Assembly: GCA_007026445.1 (NCBI GenBank)
Contig: VDMD01000002.1
Span: 124,001-188,000, forward strand
DNA from: Schizophyllum amplum
Lineage: Eukaryota; Basidiomycota; Agaricomycetes; Agaricales; Schizophyllaceae
Length of the DNA: 64,000 nucleotides
Reading direction: 5' to 3'
The notes under the pieces were generated by a model. That model made no database searches. It saw nothing but the letters and a program-made list of their open reading frames with translations, and was not told the DNA's origin. Position numbers and translations under genes: made by a program. Positions 22,419 to 34,028 of the stretch are shown in pieces (within the stretch, counting starts at the first letter, position 1; each line of letters begins with the position of its first letter).

Positions 22419-24232
22419 ATGCCACAAGACGACGAGCTCGACGAGATCAATGGTATCAAGCCCAAGGTCGTGATGGCAGACGGAGACGAGCAAGAAGTCA
22501 GCTCGCAGTCAAGGTGCGTGCACGGTCTGAGCTAGTCAGGGTACGAGCTGAACACGGTTGCAGCAATTCGACGTACAAGGTCAAGCGAACCTGGGATCAT
22601 TACTATTGGTGAGGAGACACCCCCTCGCGTTCCCCTCTCCACCCCTCTTGCTATATGCACATGAAGTTACAAACGTCCCCCAGTCCCCCGCGCGTAACGA
22701 CGATCCTAACCATCCCCCAGCACCTGCCCCGCATGGCGCAACCAGGGGGGCGCGCCCACGAACGCCCGCACATGCAAGCATCTCAAAGCGCTCCTCGGCG
22801 AAGAGTACGAGCTCGCGCGCCTCAAGCTCAAGAACCCCTACGGCCAGCAGCCCAAGCCCAGCTCATCCAAGGGCAAGAAACGCAAGAAGGCTGACGACGA
22901 CGACGACGCGGACGCGGACGACAAGCCTGCCTCCAAGAAGTCCAAGCCTGCCTCCAGCAAGCTCAAGGCACCGTTCAAGGAAGTGCTGCTCGCGAACAAG
23001 TGGGACCTCGACGACGGGCTGGACCCCACTGGATGGTGGATGTCGGAGAAGCTAGACGGCGTCCGGTGCGTCTTGTACGAGTATCATCCTATCCCCCTAC
23101 TCACCTATCACATACCAGAGTCTACTACGACGGCGAGCGCATGTGGAGCCGCCTCGGTAACCTCTTCACCCCGCCACAATGGTTCCTCGACAGTGCGTCC
23201 CCCTCCTTGTCCCCCGTACGCCACGACTCACAGCAGCGTTCCTCTAGAGCTCCCCAAGAACGTCCACCTCGACGGCGAGCTCTTCGGTGGCCGGGGCACA
23301 TTCCAGTCGACCGTGTCCATCGTCAAAACCATCAACTCGCCCCACTGGAGGAACATCACCTTCCAAGTCAGACCATCCTCCTCAACATCGATATTGTCAA
23401 TCGCTAACGGCGTACGTGCAGGTCTTCGACCTACCATCACTTGCTTCGCAGCCTTTCGAAGACCGCCTGGACGCGCTCAAGAAGCTCGTCGGTAAGCGCG
23501 GTGGCTCGCAACGATCGCGCCAGGTCGTCCTCGTCTGGCACGAGAAAGTCCGCGACCGCCAACACGTACTCGACCACCTCAAGCACATCGAACAACTCGG
23601 TGGCGAGGGCGTCATGCTCCGAAAACCTGGCTCGTAAGTCGTCTGCGTCTGCGTGTCGTCTGCGTCTGCGTGTCGACACTCGCTCATACCTTTTATTCAG
23701 CGCTTATGAGTTCAAACGCTCGGGCACATTGCTCAAGGTCAAGGTGAGCTGCTTTCCGTCGTTCTACGCGCGCGTCATCAATCAAACATTCCCCAGACAT
23801 TTCACGATGCGGAAGCTCTTGTAACGGGATACGTGCCCGGCAAGGGCAAGCACAAAGGCGCCACAGGCGCGCTCAAGTGCCAGATGGCATCGGGAAAGGT
23901 TAGCGGAGTGTTTCCTGACTTGCGTTCTGTCATGCTCATGTCGCGCTGGACAGACCTTCAACGTCGGAACAGGACTGAGCGACAAGCAACGCGCCAAGCC
24001 GCCCAAAGTTGGCTCCGTCGTCACGTATCGTTTCCAAGAACTCACTAACGACGGCGTTCCACGGTGCGTAAGCGTAATTTGTACTGTTCAGCCGCGAACC
24101 TGATGGAATGTCCTTAGTTTCCCTTCCTTCATTGGAGAGGCTTTCGACAAGACCGAGGCCAAAGACGCAGAGATATTGAACCGCGCCGCGAAACCGCCTG
24201 GAAGCAAGAACGACCATGAAGCTGCAGTCTGA
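22419..24232 (+). CDS. ATP-dependent DNA ligase with N-terminal SWIM zinc finger (complete copy)
   Basis: About 430 residues from ten exons joined by short canonical introns. Residues 1-45 are acidic and lead into a SWIM-type zinc finger (CTCPAW...TCKHL, CxCxnCxH). A Lys/Asp-rich linker follows, then the nucleotidyltransferase core with motif I KLDGVR (lysine is the adenylation site), VYYDGERMWSR, DGELFGGRG, VFDLPS, EGVMLRKP and LLKVK. A small OB-fold with TYRFQELTNDGVPRFPSF is typical of the compact ligases carrying DNA_ligase_OB_2. It should seal nicks using ATP. The SWIM finger may bind DNA or a partner protein. The start was chosen because the acidic N-terminus is conserved in both copies. 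It is convergent with the P450 gene. Confidence 0.9.
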
Positions 24233-24616
24233 ACTTGCGTTTGGGTGAATGTTCTGCGCACAAGGACATTGATTATTGGACCAAATACGATAAACGCGTC
24301 GTAAATAGCCCCAGCTGTAAAGTACAATAACGTGTGCTTGGTTGGTAGACGATGAGTAACACATAAACGAACGGGATAACACGATGGATAGGAGAGACAT
24401 CAATGAAGCTGTTATACATATTCTCCACTCCGCGACATAGAATGCGACAACGAAAACCAAGAAAACGCGATAGCAGGTTGATAGCATGGAAAGAACATGA
24501 CGACGTCGTGAGTGAAATTAGACGAATATAAGGTATTGAGAAGAGTGGGGGTATGCGACGGATTCAGCGATCACGCCTTGAGAGTAACCAAGAACAATGA
24601 AAGCAAGTGGCGCAAT
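24233..24616. other. Convergent intergenic spacer between ligase and P450
   Basis: 3' ends of two convergent genes. No open frame, repeat or RNA gene is recognised. Confidence 0.6.
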
Positions 24617-26648
24617 CAGTTGTTGCGGGGAACGAAAGTGAGCTGAAAGAATGTGAGAATAGCTCCCCAACATCACGAGTACACTCACTAGGCACGACAT
24701 GGCGGCCGGGAAGATGACCTGGATGGTGGTAAGCTGTGGATCGGGGGAGGTGAGACTTAGGAGACTTACAAAGGAGTCCCGCATCTCCATGGAACGAGCG
24801 TTCGTCTCGGTGGGAGCTTCGATGTCGAAGTTCTTCACGATGGACGCGACGACGACCCTGAGCATGATTTGCGCAAGGTTCTGACCGCCGCAAACCCTCG
24901 TGCCGAAGCCGAAGGGAAGGAGATGAGCCGACATGAGGCTGGTGTCCTCAACCAGCCAGCGCTCAGGCAGGAACGTCTCCGGAGACGGGAAAACCGAGGG
25001 ATCGCGGCTGAGGCTCCAGGACTATAGACGCGTCAGAAGATGCTTGAGTTCAACCGTGTACCACACACCTGAGTGGATACAACGGTTCCCGCAGGAAGCG
25101 CAAAGCCCATGAGGTCGAAAGGCTCGACATCTCCCGCTTTGGAGGTGTGGCTGGGGACGACGCGCTCGAGCAAGCTCGGAGCAGCGCCGTAGATACGAAG
25201 GCCTGTATAACGATCAACTCGTGCGTCACCGAGTCGATATAAAAGCAGCATACCCTCTTTGATAAAGGCATTGAGATAAGGAAGGGATTGAAGGACGGTG
25301 ATGTCGGGGACAGACATGGAGTCGTGCATGACTTCTTCAAGTTCGGCGCGGAGCTTCATCATCATGTCCGGACGACGGCTGAGCTCCCAGAAGAAGTACG
25401 ACAGAGTGGTGGACGTGGTGTCCGACCCCGCGATCCTATGAATGGTCAGGAATCTGCAGAAATGTGGGAATAACATACTTACATGTGTCCCATGGCCTCG
25501 GAGATGATGTCGGTGTCTGGCATGAGCTCGCCGGTGGACGAGTAGCGATACTTGAGGAGGCGTTGGAGCATGGGGACCTTCTCCGACTCGTGAAGCTTGC
25601 CAGCGTTCATCTGCGCGCGCAGCTCGTAGACACGCGCGCTGACGAACTATAAAACCGTTGAGTCAGCGTACTGGAACGGCTAGAATGCGATACCAACCTC
25701 GGCCATGATCTTGTCGGAGTCGCACATCTGGCGCCAGCGGTAGTTGGGGATTTTGCAGACGAGGTTCCACATCCAAGTCGGAACGACGCTGCGCTACATA
25801 GAGGGTCAGAGCGCGTCGACGAGTAGATGCCCGACTTACGAGGATGCCACGCTTGGGGAAGTCGCTGATCGCGGTGCAAAGAGCGTCTTCCACACCCAGA
25901 GCCCATTTCTTGAGAGCGCCGAGACGGCAGCCGTACGAGGAAGTGACAATAACGTCGACCATGAACTGCCTGAAGAGGGTCAGGCAGTCGACCGACTTCT
26001 CGCCAGAGATCGAGTTGAGAGTCTGCATCAAGGTGAGACAGTGCATACGCCTTATTATTTGCGCGCACCTGGACGAGGTCACGGGCAAAGTCGTGAATCT
26101 CGGGCTGGAACTGGGCGAGGTTGTTCGGGGTGTAGTGGGGCGCATATCCCTTGCGGCGGATGCTGTGGGGCGCGTGTTCGAGCGTGGTCATGCTGTATAC
26201 GAGATGTGAGCGATGAATCAGGCGCATATATGCAGTCTATACGCACGCATGGTCGTTCTCGTTACTGTAGAATAAGCGTCAGACTGCGAGCAGGTGTGAA
26301 GAAGCGGAGGACGCACGTGAGGAGGCTCTTGTAGTAAACGCTTTTGTCAAATTTGTGCACCGAGTAGACGCTTTTGGTGGTGGAGAGGTCCTTGAAAACC
26401 ACGCGGTTGGGGCCGATGCGCACAACGGGACCGTAGGTTTCGAGGAGCTCATGGACTGTCTTGCATTGTTGTAGGCGAATGACGTGCGAGAGGATCCATA
26501 GGTCCGATATGGCGGCATACCACGGCCCCGGGATGGCGCTGAGCGGGGAAAAGAAGAGCTGGTAGATAACGCGGGCGAGGAGGAGGGTGGCGAGGGCGGC
26601 GGCGGCGAAGAGGGTAACCGAGAAGTTGGTGGACGCGATGGAGAACAT
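24617..26648 (-). CDS. Cytochrome P450 monooxygenase
   Basis: A membrane-anchored fungal P450. The N-terminus has a hydrophobic segment (about residues 8-30) followed by the proline hinge SAIPGPW. The I-helix motif is AGSDTT, the K-helix ExxR is EGLR, the PERF-like motif is PERW, and the heme loop is FGFGTRVCGG with the cysteine thiolate ligand. The C-terminus after the final small intron reads MSCLLTFVPRNN, typical of the family end. About nine short introns interrupt the gene. It presumably hydroxylates a small lipophilic substrate on the ER membrane with a separate reductase, but the substrate cannot be told from the sequence. The neighbours do not suggest a biosynthetic cluster. Confidence 0.93.
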
Positions 26649-28143
26649 GATCGTAAGCGGAGTACAGTCGGTGTAGGTGTGAAGGAGGGGTGAGAAGCGG
26701 ACCCGGGTCGCTGGGGTGACCGTCGGCGAGAGGAGTGAGCGCAGGAAGAAAGGAAGGAATGACGGTGGAGCCGCGTCGAGGCCTTTAAATTAGCAAGCCA
26801 TGTTGTTGCATGTTTGTATTTCATTCTCCGACATAGCCGATGGCGGAAGGCTAAAGCTTCGGGTAGGGACAGGGGGGCAGGAGAAAAGTTGCCCGACGCG
26901 TTCACCGTCACTGTCAGACGCACGAGCGCGTCAGTGACCGATCAATAACTGACAGTGACAGTCGACATCACGGATCTCCGCATTATCCACATCAGGACAT
27001 TGTCGTTCCGTGTTTGGAGCGTCGTGCTGCGCGCAGTCATCGGAGGCGACCAGCAGCCGATGCTCAGGTCGAGAACGAGCAACGTGGCCTACATGTCGGT
27101 TGTCTTTAGTGAGACGAGCACGGCACAAGGGGAAGTCTCGACCACTTACGCCCGTTACCGGTGGCACTTCCTTCAGATTCATCAGGCGCAAGCATGGCCC
27201 CGCCAATCATGTATTAAATGCGCCGACGCACTATACTCGCGACAGGTCCCCCACACGTTCTGCACCTTCAAGATGCCACTGAAGTCTGTCAGAAAATTGG
27301 CCTCGTCTGAAATGAGCGCTGAACTCACGGCGACATGCCACTGTACTTGCTGTCGTGCATCCGCCGGCATTGAGGTCGCGATGTCCCCTTGGTGTCCCTC
27401 GTGTAGTGATTCAGGTCGCATACAGAGGACGGGAGTTACATCGTATCAGGGATAGCTGCCTGCGTCGCTGTATAGCGTTAGTATGCGCGGATGCTGTATG
27501 TAGAATGAGGCCAGCATCCCGTCAGCAGTGACGCCGCTGGCTGCTTCGTCGTGGACGGGCCGCACAGACAGTGATGTCTTGCATTGGTCCCCACGCTGCT
27601 CGGACCACACCCCGCCTGAGGCTGCCTGTCCTCCTCGGCACAGAAGTTCTCGGGACCCACGTTGAAGTATCCTCAAAACGAAGGTTCAACGGTCGCCGTC
27701 GAGGAGTACTACGTCTGACCGCGGACAGAAAACGTGCGGAGATATTGACGAAGTCATCAGACTAGCTGTAAGTATAGGTTAGTGGATATGATTTGTGGCG
27801 CGGACTACTATCCACCTACCTTTCGCTCCCGCACATATCGCGTTCTTCTCTCGCACGGCATGTATATCCTCGACCGACCAGCACTCAATAACAAGGCAAG
27901 TATCCGCAGGCGCAGCCGCCGAGGTCAGCGGGATACAGGCGCGACGGCTTCCGCAGAGCCATCCTCGCCGCGGTCTCCGACGAGGTATCCGCAACCAGGC
28001 AGCCCAAGCATCCGAGGGAGCAGCCAGCATCAAGCTGTGCCGAACGAGAACCGAAACAATATTACTCACAATGACGATCGATGCGTACAGGCGAGGTCCA
28101 GTAATCCGAAGGGATGCAATACAACAACAGGTTATGTACCAAC
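26649..28143. other. Intergenic region between P450 and beta'-COP
   Basis: Several open frames of 60-280 codons overlap here, but none has a recognisable domain or convincing splice structure. The longest plus-strand frame (27,782-28,624) runs antisense to the 3' end of the beta'-COP gene. The region holds the P450 promoter. A small unknown gene at 26,950-27,460 cannot be excluded. Confidence 0.45.
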
Positions 28144-31100
28144 TCACGACTCGTCCTCATCCTCTTCATCCTCTTCGGCGTCTTCTTCTGAGACCCCCCG
28201 GCCTGAATATGATGATCAGACGACGTCAAACGAAGCGGTAGCCACACATACCATTGATAGCGACCGCTTCGGGCGCACTACCCTGCTCCTTCGCGATAGA
28301 ATCAGCCCATCCCTCCTCGAACAGCTCTGTGTTGAAATTCGGATGAGCGACGGAGTCTGCCAACTTGGACCGGGACTTCGACGTCAAGTCTGCCTTCCAT
28401 GCATCTACGGCATTCGTCGCTTGACTGTGCGTCGGCGTCAGAACACGTCAAAAATTCAGAAGCGGAGGGGCTGCTTACCTCGGCGCATATGTCCGTGCGA
28501 ACATAGCCGCCTCTGGCGCACGTTGGGTGTTGATGAGGAGGTCGACGCATGCGTTGGCATCCCCGAGCTGGAAGCGTGTCGCAAACGCAAGGTTGTTCTG
28601 CCCCTTTGTTTCTACGCCCGATGAGCCGGCATCTTGACGGCAAAGGACGTGCCACTTACCTGCTTGCGCAGCAAGGCCCTCCAGCCCCGACCGGTCACCC
28701 GAAGCAAGAAGCAGGAGCAAAAGTGCGCTGAGGTCCTCCGCTTTGCCGAACGCCTCCCGCGCCAACTCGAACTGCCACGTTGACAACGCGGCGTCGCCCA
28801 GCGCCTTCCACTTCGGCTGCGCCTCGCTCTCAGGTACGGTTCGTGCGATAGAATGCGCGGTGTCGAGGTCTTGAAGCTGCAATGCGAGATCGAACTTGTG
28901 GTCGGGATCAGTCGTGATGCTCATCGCAAGCTCCTTCAGGTCTATTATGTGATGAGCAAACTGATCTTTAACATAGGTACGAGCACGCATACCTTTGCTC
29001 TCGAGGAAGCGTGCAACCTTGTTGAGCTGGTCCTTCGGTATTGAGGGGAGGATCTCGGCAGCAGCGTCCATGTCATCGCGGAGTACAGCGGTCTGATACT
29101 CGACGACGGCGAGAGATAGGGAGTAGCTGTACACGTTGATGTCCTTGTCTGCCAGGTATACTCGGTTGTGAGCCGGCATATAACCAAGGAGGTATAATGG
29201 TCTGGACATGGCGTCAGTCGCCGTATACACGCTGAAATGCGCTAGACCCACCTGTCGAAGGGGCTGACGGTATATGACTCGGCGCCGATGAAATAACACA
29301 AACGGTTGTTCGCCGTCGTGTAGATGAAGCAGTCGCCGATCCACTTCGCAGTCTTGACGCTGAACGACGATGAGTCGTTATATGACGAACATACTCAAGA
29401 GAACTTACACTTCTGCAACATCAGCGACAACGTCAAACGCCTCTTCAACGCCCTCGTCCGTGATCTCTTCGCCCGCCTCGAGTTTGGCGTTGTATGCGTC
29501 ACGGTCAAAGCGGAGGATATAGAACGAGTCGGCAGTAGTGATCGCTACCAAGGAGCCGGTGCCGGACCAGTGAATCTACGCGAGCGGGTCAGGTTGAAGA
29601 CGACGCCTCCGAGACATGATGAACGAACCTCCTTTGCGTCGACGTCTATCCGGCGCACAACCTCGCCCGTCTCCCAGTCCCAGAACAAGACGAAGCCGTT
29701 GCCCCGCGCGCTGAGAAGAGTGCCACCGCTAATTCCATCGATGCCCCAGTGGCCAGCACCCTTCATACCCGTACCAGGCCGTTCGCGGAAGTTCTTGTAG
29801 ATCTTGAGCTTGACCTTGTTCTCGAGAACGGCGTAGGTGTTGTTATCGGGTGCCCACGCGAATGATAAACCGTTGCCGAAGGACTTGTTTCGCCAGGCGA
29901 GTGCAGTGTAGATGATGTACTCTCCGTCGCCGACGACCGTGACGAAGCGCCCGTTGGGGGAGTGGATCAAGGCGGTGGCGAAGATCTCTGTCGAGCCAAT
30001 CTCTTTGGTAGAAAGTGGGACGCGCTTGCCATCTTCGACTTCTCCTTCGGCGGGCGCGACTGTCTGCAGGTTGCCGGAGACGACGTCGTGGTTGCGGGTG
30101 TAGATGAGCTTGCCGGAGGGGTCCATGGACAGTGTAGGTTCATCGCGGCCGAGCTTGACGATGACGACACCCTCGTCGAAGCCGACAGCGACTTCGTTCG
30201 CGTCGCGGCGCAGGCCGACACACCACGCGCGCTCGAGGGAGTAGCTGAGTGTGTTCTCGATCCTGTACGTGGCGGCGTTCCAGATCTTTACCGTGCCGTC
30301 CTCTGCGCCGGAAACAATAACAGGCAAGTTCGGATGGAAGACGGCGAAGGATACGTTGTTGGTGTGCCCCTCCATCGTCTGCACGCATGACTTGGACAGG
30401 TAGTCCCAAACCTTGACGGTCTTGTCGTCGCCGCAGGTAACAAGATATGGCTTGTCGGCTCCCGGGTAGAAGTCGACGTAGTTGACTCCCTTCTCGTGAG
30501 CATCCATAGTGAAGTTCGCGTGCGTGGCGCCGATGGACCACATCTTGACGGTGCGGTCGAGGCATGCGGATGCGAATGTGTTCGAGTCTTTGGGGTTGAA
30601 TGCGAGGTTCATGATATAATGCGTGTGCCCTTCGTACACCTACGAGAAGCATGAGCATGGTAAACGGGGAACAGCCTGGTATTACGCACCTGGACGTTCT
30701 TCCATCCCTTCTCCCAGTCCCAGGCCTTGATCGTCATGTCGTCGCTGCCAGTGAGCACGATGCTTGCAGTTGGGTGCACGGTCAGGCATCGGATATAGTC
30801 AGGATGCGCTTCGAAGGCGGTGACTTTTTCGTGAGTGTTGTAGTTGAAGACGCGAAGCTGGAAGTCATCGGAGCCCGCGATGAACCAGTTCTTGCGCGCT
30901 ATGAACTTGACGCATCGGACGGGGACTTCGGCGACCTCAAAAGTCTTGACGATGGCTCCTGTCTCGTGATTGTAGATGTTGACGGTGCCGTTGTATAGTC
31001 CGGTCAACAGCCAAGGCTCTGTCGGGTGGAAATCTACGGCCTTGACGCGGTCCGAGCGCGAGAAGAGCTTCCTCTGCAACACGCTCAGCTCACGGCACAA

Positions 31101-31144
31101 CATGTTCCCCTCAGGATGGCACATACGTTGACCTCAAACAGCAT
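28144..31144 (-). CDS. SEC27: COPI coat subunit beta' (Sec27 homologue)
   Basis: About 840 residues. The first exon is only MLFEVN, and after a small intron it continues [21 protein letters not shown], the conserved start of beta'-COP. WD40 repeats form two propellers, including [10 protein letters not shown] and TVKVWDYLS, followed by the helical solenoid ([29 protein letters not shown]). The last exons read [17 protein letters not shown] and an acidic [14 protein letters not shown] tail. The protein belongs to the COPI vesicle coat for retrograde Golgi-to-ER transport and binds dilysine cargo tails with its propellers. The stop at 28,144 is the likeliest, but a GTGAGT donor beside it leaves room for a further tiny exon. 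Confidence 0.95.
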
Positions 31145-31595
31145 GCCCGCGCAACAAAGGGAGGGAAAGGGAAAGGAGATGTATGCCTCGTTGAGCGGGA
31201 GAGGGAAAGGTCAGACGCGCGACGTGGAACGCGCCTGATTTGGAAATGCTTGTCTGTCCGCTTCCTCTCCGCCTCCAATCTGAAAGCGACCATCACGATC
31301 AAGTTAAACTTGAAGTACAAAACACGTTATAAACCTGGTGCTGCTTTTTGTTCTGTCCCTTGCTTGAAGACATAATTGATTATTTTCGGACTACAGCTCG
31401 CTCGTACCCGCGCTCTTCACCAGGCTCGAAGGCGACTCTGATGATGTTCTTGCACAACGAACGCCATAGCTATCGAGTTTCTCTGACACGATAAGACCAA
31501 CAATGAATGTCCTTGAGATAAGCACGAGTACAATAAGTCCCTCATTTATACCAGTCCGTGTTCAATCGTTCCGTTTGTCCATTACGTCCATGCCA
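31145..31595. other. Spacer between beta'-COP promoter and cerato-platanin 3' end
   Basis: Contains the beta'-COP promoter on its left side and the cerato-platanin 3' flank on its right. A CT/GA-rich stretch lies near 31,155-31,215. No gene is seen. Confidence 0.5.
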
Positions 31596-32093
31596 TTACT
31601 TGGAATCCTATGCGAGTGAGCTCCTGCTCGCAATTTCTGGAGGTGGGTCACTCACCGAGGGAAGCCCACATAGCTCAGGCTCGATCTGCTTGTAGGTGAC
31701 GTCCGCGACACCGAGCTCTACCGCACGATTGCCCGTGAGGCTGTCCATCGCCTTGCGCGAGATAACGAAGCCATCGACACCGGCAACGTCCACGGCGAGG
31801 ACGTTGATGCTGATCAGTTTGTTCTTCGAGGCCTGGTAGGTCAACTGCCAGCACGTCCCGCAGCCCTCGCTGTTCCAGCCGTCGACGGCGAACGCGGCAC
31901 CGGCATTGGGGAAGTTCGGGATGTCGCCCAGGTCGGTGAAACCGTAGCGCGTGATGAGGCCGTTGTCGCCGTTGGAGCATGCGACGGCAGACATAGACTC
32001 GTCGGGGTTGTCGTATACGGTGTCGTAGTAGACGACCGCGGCGAGGGCGGTGGGGATGGCGAGGAGAGAGGTGAGCGCGGCGATGCACTTCAT
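31596..32093 (-). CDS. Cerato-platanin family secreted protein
   Basis: About 150 residues with one intron just before the end (final residues LPSDSK). A signal peptide (MKCIAALTSLLAIPTALA) precedes the mature start VVYYDTVYDNPDESM. Four cysteines stand at ACSNG, CGTCW and ELCGL, the two-disulfide pattern of the family, and GWNSEGCGTCWQLTY is its signature. Members are small, abundant, secreted double-psi-beta-barrel proteins that bind chitin fragments and loosen or coat hyphal and plant surfaces. They can trigger plant defence. A TATA box lies about 75 bases upstream. It is divergent from the oxidase gene at 34,029. Confidence 0.95.
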
Positions 32094-32168
32094 GCTGAGC
32101 GTGATGATATTCGTAAGTCGAGAGATTGTCGACGAATGATTGTGAGGTGCTCAGCAGCGTCGGCCTGC

Positions 32169-32175
32169 TTTTATA
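32169..32175 (-). promoter_or_regulatory. TATA box of the cerato-platanin gene
   Basis: TATAAAA on the minus strand, 76-82 bases upstream of the start codon, fitting a highly expressed secreted-protein gene. Confidence 0.55.
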
Positions 32176-34028
32176 ATGATCTCGAGGGCGGCAAGGTGGT
32201 CCTAGTCGGCGCACTGGATAACTGGACGAGAGCACGAGTCCAGATACCCGGTCAGGCAAGACCGCCAGCGCATGCACAGACGGCATCATCTGCCCCGAAA
32301 ATGCCTCGGACAATGGTTCCTGAAGATCCGCCGGCGTGCATGACCCAGTCAGAGGGGGGCTTGAGATGACGAGAATGTACATGCAGAGCAGAGTAGCGGC
32401 CATGGCCACTGAAGGCGATGACATCCAGGCCGTCAGGCAATAGTATCCAGCGGCCAGCACCTCGTCTGGCCAGAGCGTCTGTACGTACGACTATTGACTT
32501 CTCTAGTCTTCCGAGTCCCATGGGCAGATGTTCCGAGGCGCTTCTCTGACTCTTGCACGAGGAACACCGAGGATGACAGTCCGATGACTGTTCCGGTACG
32601 TGGGAGTGGGCCACCACGACCCAGTCCCAGAGAATGGCATCGCAGGTTCGGTGTTCAGAGCAGACGGAGATGTCGAGGTAGTCCAGACGCCAAAGAGGAG
32701 GAGGCGTGCCAGTTGTTGTGTGCAAAATCAGGCTTCATCAAGATTTTGATCGAGAGAGTTGAACGTTCGAACGTTGAACTGAAGGAGCGGAAAAGTCCGA
32801 CCAGGTCGCCGTGGGAAATGACACGTGCACTTTCGGCCCCTTCCGCGACGGTCACGACTTGAACTTACGCTCGACCATGACTTGAGCAAGATTTCATCAG
32901 GCCTTGCACGGCAGCTCGACAACCGATGTCACTGCATAGATTCAAACTTCGTCAATCAATGCGTCCAACGATGGCAAGGCCTCTTCCACTTAGATGCGCC
33001 TGTAGGCGCGCCCAGAGAAGCAGCACCGCTTGCTCATGACTTTGTGGAGGAAACGTTCCCTTTGTGTACGCACGTCGGACTTATTTGCATCTGGGTACGA
33101 CTTTCTTTGGCTTTTTCAATGAACGACTCCGCACAATTGGCGTCTGTTTCGTCTGCTTGGCAGACTGGTCTGCGTTTTCTGCTGCTGCTGCTTCCGAGCT
33201 TTCTCGACTTCTCTCGCTTGATGCTATCGTAGTGGGTCTTCAACGCGGTTTTACCGTAAACTCAGTCGATACGCAAGTGAAGATTTAAAACAGACTACCA
33301 TCGTTGGCTTTGGAGGCTCTCGTGTTCAGTCCCGACCGGACGGCGCGGCCAATGCTGACGACCATCACGATAGCTCAACGCGCACGCAAAAAGGTATCCG
33401 ACTTGTACATGATATCATCTGAACTGACATCCTTCTATCTAGGCCAGCTACATAACATCCAGCAAGGAGTCCCATAGAAAGAGATCTCTCGGAGTCGGTT
33501 CGACGTTTCTTCCAGGCGCGGCAGCACCGCTCCGGACATGAGTCCCATGATGTGAGCCTCGCACCATATTCTTCGCACGTTTTGACGTATATGTTCCTCT
33601 GCCGCAAGCAGAAATCAGCGCTCTGGCAGCTGACCTTTCGCTGCGTATGTACCACGAGTGGTCCAAATCGCTTGCTACTCCCGCGACGCTCTATATTGAG
33701 TACAAGCTGAGTCTAAAACTCTCACAGATGCCTTCGACGGCCCTTCGAATGACGCTCACTGATCTCGGAATCTCTGTTCTCTGCACCATCTCCTCGCGGA
33801 CCGGGCCATCGATCTCGCCGAACGCGTCCCGTGAGCGTCTGTCTTGACGATGGCACCCACGGTACTGCAACCGCTCTGCATAGCCTATGCACTTCGGCTA
33901 TCAGCTTATAAGTAAGCGTCCTCCATATGCGATGCGACGTCACTCGGTCTCTCTCATTCACTCGAACGTCTTCTCAGCCTACTCATCTCTTGCCCCAACT
34001 CGCCTCTTGCTCATAGCCAAACGGCATC
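32176..34028. other. Long divergent intergenic region
   Basis: About 1.85 kb between the divergent cerato-platanin and oxidase genes. Frames up to 157 codons occur on both strands without a recognisable domain. A 12-base palindrome ACGTTCGAACGT lies at about 32,764-32,775, inside repeated GTTGAAC motifs. A TATAAGT element at about 33,906 may serve the oxidase. Confidence 0.45.

Larger units (their letters stand above)
12209..23925 (+). repeat. Tandem segmental duplication, unit B
   Basis: This is the second copy of the 12 kb segment. Its first 234 bases (12,209-12,442) correspond to the part of unit A that lies outside the window. It differs from unit A mainly between 19.4 and 22.2 kb. There it has more 18-base repeats near 19.5-19.75 kb, lacks the 16-base and 21-base minisatellites found at 7.59-7.65 and 8.13-8.21 kb in unit A, and lacks roughly 280 bases corresponding to 7,990-8,270. 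It continues into the full-length ligase gene. The left edge is inferred from the junction in the truncated ligase copy. Confidence 0.9.

Noticed and set aside
1..24232. The 12 kb unit as a large transposon (Helitron, Maverick or similar) with a ligase cargo
   Set aside because: No transposase, helicase, polymerase or integrase frame, no terminal repeats and no target duplication were seen. The junction cuts through a gene as in a plain tandem duplication.
27782..28624. 280-codon plus-strand open frame
   Set aside because: Its right half is antisense to the last exons of beta'-COP and no domain is visible in the rest.
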